From Phoronis australis (Eukaryota; Phoronida; Phoronidae): a DNA stretch of 23,293 nt. Below, piece after piece: positions 1-11,900 of this stretch. Below the pieces are notes generated by a model. The model was not told the DNA's origin. It was given only the letters and a program-made list of their open reading frames with translations, and did not search any database. The first letter of the stretch is position 1; each line of letters opens with the position of its first letter. The stretch spans positions 20,818 through 44,110 of the forward strand of contig NMRA01001030.1 in NCBI GenBank assembly GCA_002633005.1, read 5' to 3'. The translations under genes and the position numbers were made by a program.

Positions 1-1389
1 CAATAAATCTCAGATTTGATTTTTGTCTTGAAAAGGATTATCAAAAATTTAAAAACCAGTGGTATTTAGAAATTTTCGATTTCACTAGTCACATACCGTG
101 AATAACACGCTTACAAAGGTGTCACGCATTTCTTAATATGCCATGTTCACCGCTCGTCTTGTTGAGCGGCTTTTACCAAGGGCAAAGCGAGCGCGGAGCC
201 CAAGTAGGATACAATTGTGATCTGACCGCATTGTCCGGCAAGACCCAATGAAATGTAATTACCCTACCATAAACTGTAATACATATTTCTGGCTGTAAAT
301 ACTGGCGAATTTTCGAAATGCATTTACCAATGATTTTCATAAAAACAAACACCACGTCGGTATTCAGCTGGAAAAAACAACCAAGCATGGTTTTCGATTT
401 TTAAAAATCGATGAATTAACTATAAGCTAAAAGCTACTACAAACATTAGGACGGTACGATTAAAAGATCCAAATGACCGTGCGTATTGATATACACGGTG
501 GATTTGCAAACACTGATGAGAGTTTACAATACCACATGGATTATTCTTATAACATTTTTTCAATCCCGTTTAACCAGATTTTTACAAGGAAAAAAGCTAA
601 AATTAATTATGTAGCCAGTGCAACCCAAATTGTACAGAGATTTCAAATTTTCAGTTTGCCTATCAACATATTTGCACTTTTTTGAGTTCTAATAAAGATT
701 AAACTTGAACTAATGACACGTGCACTTAAATTGTTTGCCATGAATTGTTTATAGTGTAGTTGTAATCAGGAAAGTTCATGGATTGGTTCACAATCAAATG
801 GCGATCAAAATCCAAAACTGTCTTGGTACATGTACCTCAAGTTTAAAAATAAAATAAAAAGGTATCAACCCTTTCCCGGTAAGAAAAAACAAGTAGACAG
901 GATTCTTAAAAAGGAAATAACGAAAATCCGTATGCAACATATTTAAAACCATCGTCTCTTTGGAGAGTGGCCCTTTCAGTGTCAAGATAAACACACATTA
1001 ACTTTTTAGATGTTTTAAAATGTGCAAAGTTAAAAGCGGTGACCAGTGTTAGCGAGAAATTCTCCAGAGATTCGAAAATGAAAATCGTCACTTCAGGTGA
1101 ATGTCACATTTGACTTTCAGATGCACATATTCAGTGATCATGGTCTGAGAAACGAATGGTCATCCGCATAATAACTTTTCAATTATAAAATCGCAGAGTG
1201 ACTGAACTGCCGGCTACAGTCATGAATGTGGCTCCCAAGACGCGCTGCGTCCAAGGAGCTGAGATGTTTCACTGCATACGACAAGTAGCGACATCAAACG
1301 GCGACTTATTCATGCTTAATTACATTCACCCATGCGATAATTGATTGGTGACTTAATTTTTTAAAGAAAGAACACAGTCGTGACACTCT
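1..1389. other. Left-edge intergenic DNA, no gene recognised
   Basis: AT-rich sequence with only short open frames on both strands, none with recognisable protein content. A small hairpin (CCGCTC, 8-nt loop, GAGCGG) lies at 150-169. I see no splice-bounded coding exon, RNA gene or recognisable transposon here. Confidence 0.5.
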
Positions 1390-1397
1390 AGTCAAGC

Positions 1398-1467
1398 TAT
1401 GACTCAAGTATGACTCAAGCTATGACTCAAGTATGACTCAAGCTATGACTCAAGCTATGACTCAAGT
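1398..1467. repeat. Tandem array of six AP-1 (TGACTCA) sites
   Basis: An 11/12-bp tandem repeat (TATGACTCAAG with or without an extra C) carries six exact TGACTCA heptamers, starting at 1400, 1411, 1423, 1434, 1446 and 1458. TGACTCA is the consensus TRE bound by Fos/Jun-type bZIP dimers. Spacing is close to one helical turn, so all sites face nearly the same side of the DNA. No gene start can be assigned next to it, so any regulatory role is inference. It could be an ordinary microsatellite that happens to contain the motif. Confidence 0.75.
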
Positions 1468-1469
1468 AT

Positions 1470-2785
1470 GAATGCCGACTCGAGCCTCTTAGCTGAGGTT
1501 GATTTAACTAAGACTCAAATTCAAATACTTGGTAGGCATACGTGGGCCGTTCCACTCAACTATTTCTCCAAAATAATTATAAATCGACGTTTACGTGCAA
1601 AGTCATTGAGTAAGCGGCACAACTTCTATTTTCATAAATTATTTATAAACTGTGATGCAGTCATGATAATTAGTTGGCTAAAATTTAAATTTCAAGTTCA
1701 TGCAGCAACCGATCGAGCTGTGTTGCGGAACGTGAAGTCACGTGGGAGCGAAAGTCATGTCTTCAGCCAACTGTATGAAGCCGCCTCATTTATGAAACAT
1801 ATAAATGCGCCCATCACACAGTCTAGAGATAGACATTATTTCAGAAACTAGCAGTTCTATGTATATTGTAAGAGACTGCACTATTGCTAAACTCATATTT
1901 ATTTTTCTGACTATAAAATTGAGTGGTACATAAAACTGGTAAAATCTAAATACCTCGCTTAGTCGTTTGTTCACGAAATAGAACCCGAGTAGCTCAGTAG
2001 TCTCTAGTAAATAACAGTTTGCCAGTTCTTTCGAAACCTGACTAACTCTTAGACTAATATGAATTAGGAATATTTTGCTACCAATTTCAAAACGTTAACT
2101 TTAACACCATAGTCTCACTGACTGAAATACTGTAACAGGTGGCCACTGAATGTTAATCCACCAAACAACAGATCAGCTAGACGCGATTGTCGGACTTAAA
2201 TCAAGAAAACATTGCAGAGAATTTTGGTGAGTATTCAGCGCTAAACCACGTACTGCGCCAACGATCGCCTGCTTCCGTAAAATCGCGTGGATCATCGAGT
2301 TATGGCCCCCTGGCTGAGGGCGAGCTACACGCATTTCCTAGTACCTGACCGGGTTTATTGGCTTAACGAGACAACTAGACTACCTTCGTATTTCAATGAA
2401 GGATTGTGCACACTTTTCCGTTGCCAGGAGGGCCCCCAGCCCCTGGTCCGCCTGTGGTAGTCGTACCTCTGGTCTACGCTCCTTTCAGAACTGTGCAATC
2501 TATTATGCTAGAATTCAACAGTTTACGTATATGTTGAAGTCATGCAATGGTTTGATCCTATAGCGCCCTAACTCCACCCCTGAACCACACAATGCCAACA
2601 AACAAGACGTCTCAACGACCATATGTCTAGAAGTCGAAACTAATAGCTGGAGTGTAAGAGTGCACGTTCGCAGGATTCATTTCAACAGTTTGGTATGTAA
2701 AATAGGGTTCTCACTAAAACCGATGAAAGGCATTTTTTTCTGTAACTATCCACACAATGAAATACTGAGAAAAGACAAGAAATAT
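1470..2785. other. Intergenic DNA, no gene recognised
   Basis: One 127-codon open frame (1468-1851, +) has an unremarkable composition and resembles no family I know. It begins inside the AP-1 repeat, which argues against a real start. The stretch 2220-2520 is more GC-rich than its surroundings but has no convincing exon. MBD5/6 transcription probably ends at the right edge of this region. Confidence 0.45.
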
Positions 2786-2813
2786 ACATCCAGTTACATT
2801 GTAAATTTAGCAT

Positions 2814-2819
2814 TTTATT
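2814..2819 (-). terminator. Candidate poly(A) signal AATAAA of the MBD5/6 gene
   Basis: The plus strand reads TTTATT, which is AATAAA on the minus strand. It is the first canonical hexamer I found on the minus strand downstream of the stop codon at 5854-5856. GT-containing sequence follows within about 30 nt. The implied 3' UTR is about 3 kb, plausible for a large chromatin gene. A variant hexamer nearer the stop could also be used. Confidence 0.4.
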
Positions 2820-3024
2820 CTTGGCAAAAATAATCGATGCAATCAAATTGCACTCTTACATATACATATACATGTACAGGACATAATAAATAAACAATAC
2901 GTCATAACCTCATTAACAATCCATAATTAGCAGTATATTTAATTGAACACAGTAACAAAGAGTCAAGACTAGTCACCATTCTACTAAGCAACCAATGGCA
3001 CAACTGAGGCCTTGTGACTCAACA

Positions 3025-3074
3025 CATGCATACATACATACATACACACATACATACATACATACATACATACG
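3025..3074. repeat. (CATA)n microsatellite
   Basis: Tetranucleotide CATA/TACA run with one CACA interruption, about eleven units. Confidence 0.9.
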
Positions 3075-4253
3075 CCATTAAGAAAAGACAAGGACGTTGG
3101 AACCATACAATAGGTAATGCAAATGATTTGCACAATACATTAAAATGATCTGACAGTGTTTTCGCACAAGCTGTTATTAGCCAGGCCTGTAAAGAGACTA
3201 TGGGCTGACAGCATCATAAAACTAAACTCAAGCTAAAAACAAGGCACACAGTATTGTGCTGGTAATTCTGATATCAAACAATTGTTCAAGATCTTGTGAC
3301 AACAAAGAAATGGTTTACTTGGACAGTATCACCGTGGCAACAAAACATTTTGAAATCTTCCCCTAATACAAATCAGTTTGTACATACCCACAAATGAAAT
3401 ATCTTTGGAAAGTATAAGGAAACAAGAGGAACAAATAATCCGACAGAAATAACCACAAACACTTGCAAACACAAACAGTTTATATAGTAGTGAACAAGTT
3501 ACTAGTCCATGATTTTGGAAACAAGTTTTCACAAAACAATAAAACCAAGTGCGATTTAAATAATAGACAAGTGCTTTCCCCATCAAGTGTATCAGCATCT
3601 CTCCATACTACTGTCTGTTCAAACTTGATAACTATTGTCTGTTCAAACTCATAACAAATTGCTATCACACCAAACTAGGTTACTACAACTATACCAAGAT
3701 GCACATTATCCAAGGTGGTATGCCCAATCTAAGCATGCTATCAAGAGTGCAACGACACCACATTTACATGAGGATGAAAGCTTACAAATACAGAAGATTG
3801 TTTTTGATATTCTGACTTGACTGCCGTCACAAGTCTAGTAAAGAAACTGTGTGAACGTTAAAGCACAAGTTGCTACACACTTAGGGAGACATGCCAGAGT
3901 TTGATAAGTTGGAGCGCCCCCTGGGGTCTTAAACTGACACCATTTCAAATGATGTAGTCATGCATGAATGGTTTCATACACAGTAGGCATACTTAGCATA
4001 GTTTGAATTACAATCAAAAATGTGTAACAAACCTTATAAACAGTAACTATAGGAAGAAAGCAGTGAAATTGTGACAAACTTTTGTTAGTCTCCAAAGAAT
4101 GGTATGCAACCATGTGACATCAATCAGCTTTGTATTGAAACACCAAGGTCACAAAAATAACTGAATTTGTGTTAAAGCTACAAAGTACTATATACTAATT
4201 ACCCACTCATCAATAACCCTTACCTTCCCTCATACATCAATAATCCCTCTCAT

Positions 4254-4382
4254 CTATCAGTACCTACTGTAGGTCCTACAAGGCACAACACTGCCTATCA
4301 GTACCTACTGTAGGTCCCACAAGGCACAACACTGCCTATCAGTACCTACTGTAGGTCCTACAAGGCACAACACTGCCTATCA
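4254..4382. repeat. 41-bp tandem repeat, three copies
   Basis: Three nearly identical 41-bp units (one T/C difference) containing the perfect palindrome CCTACTGTAGG and a shared ACAAGGCACAACACTGC block. It lies in the inferred 3' UTR, so a transcript would carry three regularly spaced short hairpins. Confidence 0.9.
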
Positions 4383-4661
4383 TGTAGTAAATAAGAAGGT
4401 CAAACCATAAATCCTGCATGACATTTACACAGTGATTCAAGTTAAACAGACACAGTTACAGGACATGTGTATAAACATTTTGAATAAATACACATTTAAC
4501 AATAAAATGTCAACTTTTTCAACAATAAATATTTTGTTTTATGTACATTTTAGTATCTAAACCTACTGAGCATGATTGACACTTTCACACTAACTCCAGT
4601 TAAACAGCAACAGATAAATGCCACTCAACAGTACTTCAGCTGTGTAGTATTGTTGATGAGA

Positions 4662-4781
4662 TTGACAGCCCACCTGACAATCACAGGAAACTGACAGTTC
4701 ACCTAACAATCTCAGGTAACTGACAGTTCACCCAACAATCACAGGTAACTGACAGTTCACATGACTATCACAGGTAACTGG
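4662..4781. repeat. 29-bp tandem repeat, four copies
   Basis: Four diverged units of the pattern CTGACAGTTCACCYAACAATCACAGGTAA, with substitutions between copies. Confidence 0.85.
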
Positions 4782-5372
4782 TTCACACACAGGCAGTGAC
4801 ATCTGATGGTAACAGCTAGAGGCCAGAGACTAAATTTGCAGAAACATCCATTGCTTGACTTTATGCACAACACATGAGAATGAATCACCCCAAGTCCAAA
4901 TTATAACAACGGTGAAACACATTGAGACCCATTGTCTTTTTGAAACAATTAGGAGTTACCGTGACTTTCCTACTGGCTGAAATAGAGATTACTAACAGAG
5001 GAGTAGGGTCAAGGGACAAACTTCTCAAGCACAGGCCTGCTTCACACTCAACATGTTTATGACAAGCACAAGTTTGAAGTGATCCTCGTGATAAGGAAGA
5101 GAAGAACAAAGCAAAATTTGGCAAAAGATGAGTCACAGCTGGCATTTGTAGGGAATCCTTAGCCAAACCAAAACGTCTCATACGTCACATGTTTTGAAAG
5201 GAACACACATATTTTGTTCCTTTAAGGAGCTTTAAGTTATAAATCGCAACATCACAGCAAAACTAACAACACTAGGAATGAAAAAGCACGTATTTCGCTA
5301 ACGGACAAAATGATTTTGAAATAACACAGTTAACAAGATGGTGTACTCAACATCACAATGCAAATTCACAAA

Positions 5373-5520
5373 GTGTTCTGGTTAGTCCACAGCCATGTGA
5401 ACACTGAACAGGTCTTTATCTAGGCTGGTTAGACCACAGCCATGTGAACACTGAACATATCTTCATTCAGTGTTCTGGTTTGTCCTCAACCATGTGAACA
5501 CTGAACAGGTATTTATCGAG
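5373..5520. repeat. ~50-bp tandem repeat, three copies
   Basis: Three diverged copies built around GTTCTGGTTAGTCC and CCATGTGAACACTGAACA. The outer two units are most alike, and the middle one is about 5 bp shorter. Confidence 0.85.
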
Positions 5521-5805
5521 GTCATCACTATTTCATGGTCACATGAACTACATGTAATGAGTAAAGCAGCTAAACACAAAATGGGAGTCAGCTTGATTTT
5601 GGGTAAGAACAATGAAAGACATCTAGGCAAAGCATGTTGTCTGAAGAGCAGACAAAGTTTAACAACAGACCAAAAAGTTCAGTAATCCTAATCCATTCAA
5701 AGCACATACTCTCAGAGTTAAGGAAAATGATATTTTTCGGTTTACTACCAAACCTAGCTCAGATGTCATAATCGCTGCAGCTAGATCGGCCACACTATTC
5801 CCTAA

Positions 5806-5895
5806 AGGTCATGACCTCTTATTGCAGACATCTACACTCTTGGCCTCCAGAGGTCATGACCTCTTATTGCAGACGTCTACACTCTTGGCCTCCAG
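5806..5895. repeat. 45-bp duplication across the MBD5/6 stop codon
   Basis: Two adjacent 45-bp copies differ by one base (CAGACATCT against CAGACGTCT). The copy at 5851-5895 encodes the last residues and stop of the MBD5/6 protein. The other copy follows directly in the 3' UTR. The period is 15 codons. Confidence 0.9.
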
Positions 5896-5962
5896 CCTCT
5901 TGTCAAGTTCCACCATGGCTTCCTGTATCGCAGACTCCAAGTGTGAATTCATCTTCCTACCT
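5854..5962 (-). CDS. MBD5: MBD5/6 exon 7 (last): C-terminal helical tail and stop
   Basis: The acceptor is ATTTTCAG, followed by A then GGT AGG AAG. It completes a lysine codon with exon 6 and encodes [20 protein letters not shown] and 15 more residues before TGA at 5856-5854. The segment [17 protein letters not shown] corresponds to NNHLEAAIHEAMSELDK following the PWWP domain in vertebrate MBD5, which identifies the exon despite its small size. The last residues and the stop lie in a 45-bp tandem duplication. Confidence 0.88.
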
Positions 5963-8900
5963 CTGAAAATTCATAAACTCCAGTCAACACAAACGGACTG
6001 CATCATGGCAGAGTCAGTTACAAAGTGGAATACTTTAGTAAAATGGACTACTTTAGCAAAACGACTACTTTAGTAAAATGGACTACTTAATTAATATGGG
6101 ACTACTTTTTGTAAAATGGAATACTTTAGTAAAATGGACTACTTTAGCAAAACGACTACTGTAGTAAAATGGACTACTTGATTAAAATGGGACTACTTTT
6201 TGTAAAATGGACTACTTCTAGTAAAATGGACTACTTAAGTAAAATGATTAAAACTGATCTTACTTGGTCAAAAATAGTGGTAACAACTGAGGTTTGATTT
6301 TCAGATTAAAACTGTCTTAAAATTTCATAAAAATAACCTTCAAAATACATGTTTTTCAGAAAAATAAATTAACACAGTCCGGATTTTCATTTTTAAAAAT
6401 CAGTAAAAATTAGTGAACTGTTTACTCAAATCACAAGTTCAAATGGCACCCAAAGACTTAATTTGCTGGTGGCTGATAACTCCATCAGTTCAGGGATAGA
6501 ACATACATGTTCAATAGGCAGTACAAATGTGTCTGGATTTACAGAGGGCTTTGTGGGTAAGGGGCTCTAATCATGTAGAGGCTAAAATGAAGACATACAA
6601 TGGACAGAAAAGTTTTTGTTATTGGGTACTCATGCAAAAGGGTTCCACAGTCATATTGACACCTGGGTCACCTCATCATGGCAGCATCAACTTTGAACAA
6701 AGTTCAAACAAATCCACCAGGAGTAAACTTCCACAAAAACTGGTATTTAGCAAACTGCTGAAACTGTCCAATCCAAAGCCTTTGTGATGCAAAACAACGG
6801 AAAACTTAGTATGGTGGCAGCACTAGTCTTACTTTCTCAGCTTCTTACGAGCGGCGTGATGTTCGTCCAACCCTTCATCAAGAGTCTTCAAGTCACGTGG
6901 CTCCACCTGGCTGACAGAATGATTACCAAACCACTTCACCCACAGCTGAAAGAGTGACATAGATCAAGTGTTGTTAGGTGTACTCGAATGTAAAAAAGAG
7001 TTCAGCCAAGAAACGTTTTTGTCAAAACCAACTTTCGATGTAAGACGCATTACAAAATGGATGTCATCTGGTTGCTTACATGGAAGTGATTTCCGTCAAG
7101 AAAGTCGATTACTTTAAGCCCACAACATGATGTATCTTAACTTAAATCTATGGAGCTTCATAAACCCTCAATATTTCAGAACGAGTTTAGTGCCCCCAAT
7201 CACAGTTTGACAACATTAACCATCACGTGACTTATCCAAGGATCGAGTACCTTGCCCTGCTCTGACTTGTGATTGGTTCGCACATCTGACTCGTTCACCA
7301 GCTGTCCAGGCCAAGACTGGTAACCACGGAGCTGACCCCAGACAAGGTCACCAGTATTGAATGAGCGAATGATATTACACCTCTGTGCTGCAAAAATATC
7401 ATTAAAACCATGCAGTCTACAAGCAACAAAGAGACTAGGGTGACATCTGTTGAGTGTAGTAATAGATCAAGACAAAAACTTGGGCTAGCCTTATGGCATT
7501 TAAGCAAAAAAGCTTATATTGCTTTAATATGATATCCACTTAAACAAACAACTTAGATGTTGGTAGGCCCAAATTGGGAAAAACATGAGAGGAAACATAA
7601 ACTGACGAAAGTATTTTGTTTAAAATAAACTTGCATCCTTCAGAGTTCTTAGTTTATATTCAACTGGTCAATCATAGCTTAAAATTTTAGATCAACTGTA
7701 TATGTGATCGTGAAGTCACTATTGTACTGTATAATGAAGTCACTATTGTACTGTATAATGAAGTCACTATTGTACTGTATAATGAAGTCACTATGTACTG
7801 TATAATGAAGTCACTATTGTACTGTATAATGAAGTCACTATTGTACTGTATAATGAAGTCACTATTGTACTGTATAATGAAGTCACTATTGTACTGTATA
7901 ATGAAGTCACTATTGTACTNCCTTAGCAAGGGCAGCACTCTGGAGGATGGCAGACACGTTCTTGGCCACTATTTTTTCTGGGGTGAGCTCAACTTCGCTG
8001 CCAACAGAATTTGCTTGAGGGGAGTCACTACCAGTGTCACTATTCATAACAGGTGCTGTTGGATTGGTCAGCACATCTGACACACTGCACTCTACAGTGG
8101 ACACAGCAGTCATCTGGTTTTCATTACTTCCTATGTGAGGCATATTCACAGCAGAATTTAAAGCAAGAGCAGGAGACTGAAACTTGTTGGTGATTGGCTG
8201 AGCAGGAATCTGGTTAATCACTTGTCCAGCAGGTGGCATGCCCATGACTGGTTGAAGTAACACAGTGTTGGGTGCTTGGTTCATGGGAACTGCGTTAAAC
8301 ACCTGCATGACTGGCCGATTAGTCATGGGTTGCATTGGGCCAGCAGACGGTATTACCTGACCCAAAGAGTTTGTAACAGTACTAACAACAGGCAGGGCAA
8401 ACTGTGGTGGGTAGCTTCCTTGGTTACTCTGGGCAACAGGGTACACGCTTTGCTGCTGTGGCTGTGGCAGAAACATGGGAATACCAGGCTGTGATGGCGC
8501 CGCAAGGCCACCATTGTTGGGCAGGGTCGACTCACCCATTTTTGACTTTCCTTTACTCGCTGCATCTGCCCGTTTTCCACGTGACTTGGTCGTCGGCTGG
8601 TGTTGTTGTTGCCTGGCCAGGGCTGCGTTGATGGCATGCTCTGCAGCCTCTAGACCCGACACCATATTCTGCACCGCCTGTATGGGAGATTGTTCTTTGT
8701 TAGACTTCTGTAATGACACCGACTGTGTTAGCAATGAACTAGAGTTAGACACACGTGCAGAAGGACACACCACAGAACTAGTGAAGAAAGACTGTGTCAA
8801 GCTTCCCTGGTTAGGCAACACATCCATTTTGTTATTGACAATTGTGTTAGTTTGTTGACCCATGGCCATATGTCCAGCTCCAAAAGCAAGTTGACCTTGA

Positions 8901-11900
8901 CCAAAATTCATCTGAGCTTGACCTAAATGCATTGGCTGTCCAGGAAGGCAGTTGAGCTGACCCTGGGCAACCTGATTAAAGAACCCAGCTGGAGTAGGTG
9001 GGGACAAAAAGACTGGCTGTTGATGTTGGATGTTAGATGAAGAATATTGCGCTTTGGCAGCTGCTGACAACAGATTACTAGCTGGGAAACTGGACACAGA
9101 TGGCGCCGGTAGACCTACAGCAGACACGTTCATACAGTGCTGGTCAGAGACAGTGCCACTCAGACTGGGTGAGAATGCTGCAGAGGAAACATGATAGTTA
9201 AGAGTTGAAACGCGCGGTATCATACTCACACCAAGCTGACCTACGGGAGTCACTGGCAACGGTTGAGCCGAAACCACTTGACCTTGAGAGTAAACCGCCT
9301 GACTTTGAGAGAACACTGGCTGGCCTTGTGGAAGCAGCATTTGGCCCTGAACCAATGAGGGAATGGCTGTCTTTGCCACTGGAAGTGCGACGTGCATTTG
9401 AGGCATTTCCGTTGGGTTGGCCATACTGGTTTTGGCCAACAGAAAAGGAGTCGACTGTAGCGTATCGGACACTTGAGATTGAATGCAGGTTGTCATTGTT
9501 GAGGAGATGGTTGACACAGTTACACAAGCTGTGGTGGATGCCACTGTTGATAATGTTGGTGGCACAGTGACTACAGGAGTAGGTGAGGCTACAGTAGTCG
9601 TTCCTTGGCCTGATGTGTCATCATCGCTGGTGGATGTGGGGCTTCCAACAGTCCATCTGGAAGATTGTTCATTACTGGTTACTGGCATAACTTCCGAGAC
9701 ATCAACAGAGGGAGCCACATGCAGACCAGCTGCATCCAGGTTTGGTGCTTTGCTTACTAATTTGGGTGACATATTTAACTGTACATTGCTGTCACCCGCA
9801 GAACACAACACAGGCACATGTGTGACTTCACAACCATCAGCCATTTTGGGAATTTCCTCCTTTGGATCAGAGGTTGTCTGAACAGACACAGCCCCCGTCT
9901 TTCCATGGATATTTTCTCGTGAAAGATTACTGTTCATCAGGGCAGTCTGCTGAGCCATAAACTCTGTTGGATTGTCCAAGAAAGTAGCGCTTGTTTGCCC
10001 AGAAGGNACCGCCTGACCTTGAGAGAACACTGGCTGGCCTTGTGGAAGCAGCATTTGGCCCTGAACCAATGAGGGAATGGCTGTCTTTGCCACTGGGAGT
10101 GCGACATGCATTTGAGGCATTTCCGTTGGGTTGGCCATACTGGTTTTGGCCAACAGAAAAGGAGTCGACTGTAGCGTATCGGACACTTGAGATTGAATGC
10201 AGGTTGTCATTGTTGAGGAGATGGTTGACACAGCTACACAAGCTGTGGTGGATGCCACTGTTGATAATGTTGGTGGCACAGTGACTACAGGAGTAGCTAA
10301 GGCTACAGTAGTCGTTCCTTGGCCTGATGTGTCATCATCGCTGGTGGATGTGGGGCTTTCAACAGTCCATCTGGAAGATTGTTCATTACTGGTTACTGGC
10401 ATAACTTCCGAGACATCAACAGAGGGAGCCACATGCAGACCAGCTGCATCCAGGTTTGGTGCTTTGCTTACTAATTTGGGTGACATATTTAACTGTACAT
10501 TGCTGTCACCCGCAGAACACAACACAGGCACATGTGTGACTTCACAACCATCAGCCATTTTGGGAATTTCCTCCTTTGGATCAGAGGTTGTCTGAACAGA
10601 CACAGCCCCCGTCTTTCCATGGATATTTTCTCGTGAAAGATTACTGTTCATCAGGGCAGTCTGCTGAGCCATAAACTCTGTTGGATTGTCCAAGAAAGTA
10701 GCGCTTGTTTGCCCAGAAGGCAACGCCTGCTGAGCACCAGTGTCAATAGGCACAGACATCTCTTCCTCATTTTCGATTTTTTTCTTCTTCCGAGACCTTT
10801 TCTTACGAGGTTTTGGCTCTGCCCAAGTCTGCTCGTAAAAACCCATTGGCATAGGCTGTAATGGCTGCTGCATGAACATAGGGTGAGGTGGTCGTACCAT
10901 CATTGGCTGTACATACATCTGTCCCTGTGGTGGGGGACCAGCAGGCACATTCATGCCTTGCATGTGCAACATGTTCACATTGGGATTACCAACCGGAACA
11001 AAATGTTGCTGGAAGCCCTGTGGGTTACCCATGAACGCCTGCTGCTGTTGCTGCTGGGCGTATGGTGCTACAGGTCCCTGTACATGCATTGTGGCTACCA
11101 TTGGATTTGGCGCATTTTGCATTTGGGGAAACCTATAAGCCATGTGGGGGCCTCTGGTGTTTTGATACTGAACCATGGGCATCAGTTGATTAGGTACATG
11201 CTGACCATACTGGCCAGAGAGCGGTGGTGACATCATGGAGGAAGATGGGAAGCGAAGAATGCGTGGTGGTGACACCATGCCTGGATTACGCATTGTACTC
11301 AAAGGAGACTGTGCTGGTGATGACATCATACGCACAGTATTATGTGAGCCGTCCTCTTGAGAAGACAACATACCCGAACTTTGGGGAACCCGTGACCCAG
11401 ATGATGGTGATGACAGCACGGTATTGGCAATCATATTGCCAGCAGGAAATGGAACAACTGATGTTGCTTCAAAGGATTGTTGCTGTGATGTTGGAGACAT
11501 ATTTGTTGTTCCTGCGAGCCCACCTATGGGAATGGTTTGAAGCTGTCCACCAGGGGGCAGGCGACGAGCATTCTTGTCCCTCTGCGCCAACAATTCTGAT
11601 ACCTTTACACCATCATAGTTGGTCGCTTTTGTTCGCCGTACTTTACGTTTCTTAAAAGCACCATCTACAACGACAATTTACATTTGATAAGTTATCTCGC
11701 ACGATGTCCATGACTGTAGTTTTGACAACAATTATAAACACCCATTCAAGGGTAATGAAGTAGCGTTGTCCTCACATGATGTATATTGGCCATGTATCCT
11801 GCTGTGTAGCCAATCTCTGTTCAGCCTTTAGGAAGGATGGCTTAACCTACTACATAATATAACAATAAATACTTTACACAGAGCTGTACACAGAGCTGTA

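Larger units (their letters stand above)
2795..5853 (-). other. Probable long 3' UTR of the MBD5/6 gene
   Basis: About 3 kb between the MBD5/6 stop codon and the candidate AATAAA has no splice-bounded coding potential on either strand. It holds several minisatellites, listed separately. The extent is inferred only from the first canonical poly(A) hexamer. Confidence 0.35.

Noticed and set aside
1468-1851. 127-codon plus-strand open frame
   Set aside because: Starts inside the AP-1 repeat, has no recognisable domain and no splice context. Length alone is not enough in AT-rich DNA.
1983-2045. tRNA-like segment with TAGCTCAGTAG (A box) and CTTTCGAAACC (B-box-like)
   Set aside because: No acceptor-stem pairing or cloverleaf could be drawn, and the B box is degenerate. 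At most a decayed tRNA-derived repeat.
5822-6073. 83-codon plus-strand frame with repeated [15 protein letters not shown]
   Set aside because: Antisense of the last MBD5/6 exon plus its 45-bp duplication.
7382-7391. TTTTTGCAG as the acceptor of the PWWP exon (exon start 7387)
   Set aside because: It would leave a phase that exon 4 cannot supply. The next AG (CACAG, exon start 7382) fits phase 0.
7687-8080. Open frames with YNSDFIIQ or LLYCIMKS repeats on both strands
   Set aside because: Translation of the 24-bp minisatellite. They cross the N and have no independent support.
9205-9570. 121-codon plus-strand open frame rich in charged residues, with a near copy at 9991-10284
   Set aside because: It is the antisense shadow of MBD5/6 exon 4. 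The second copy exists only because of the allelic duplication.
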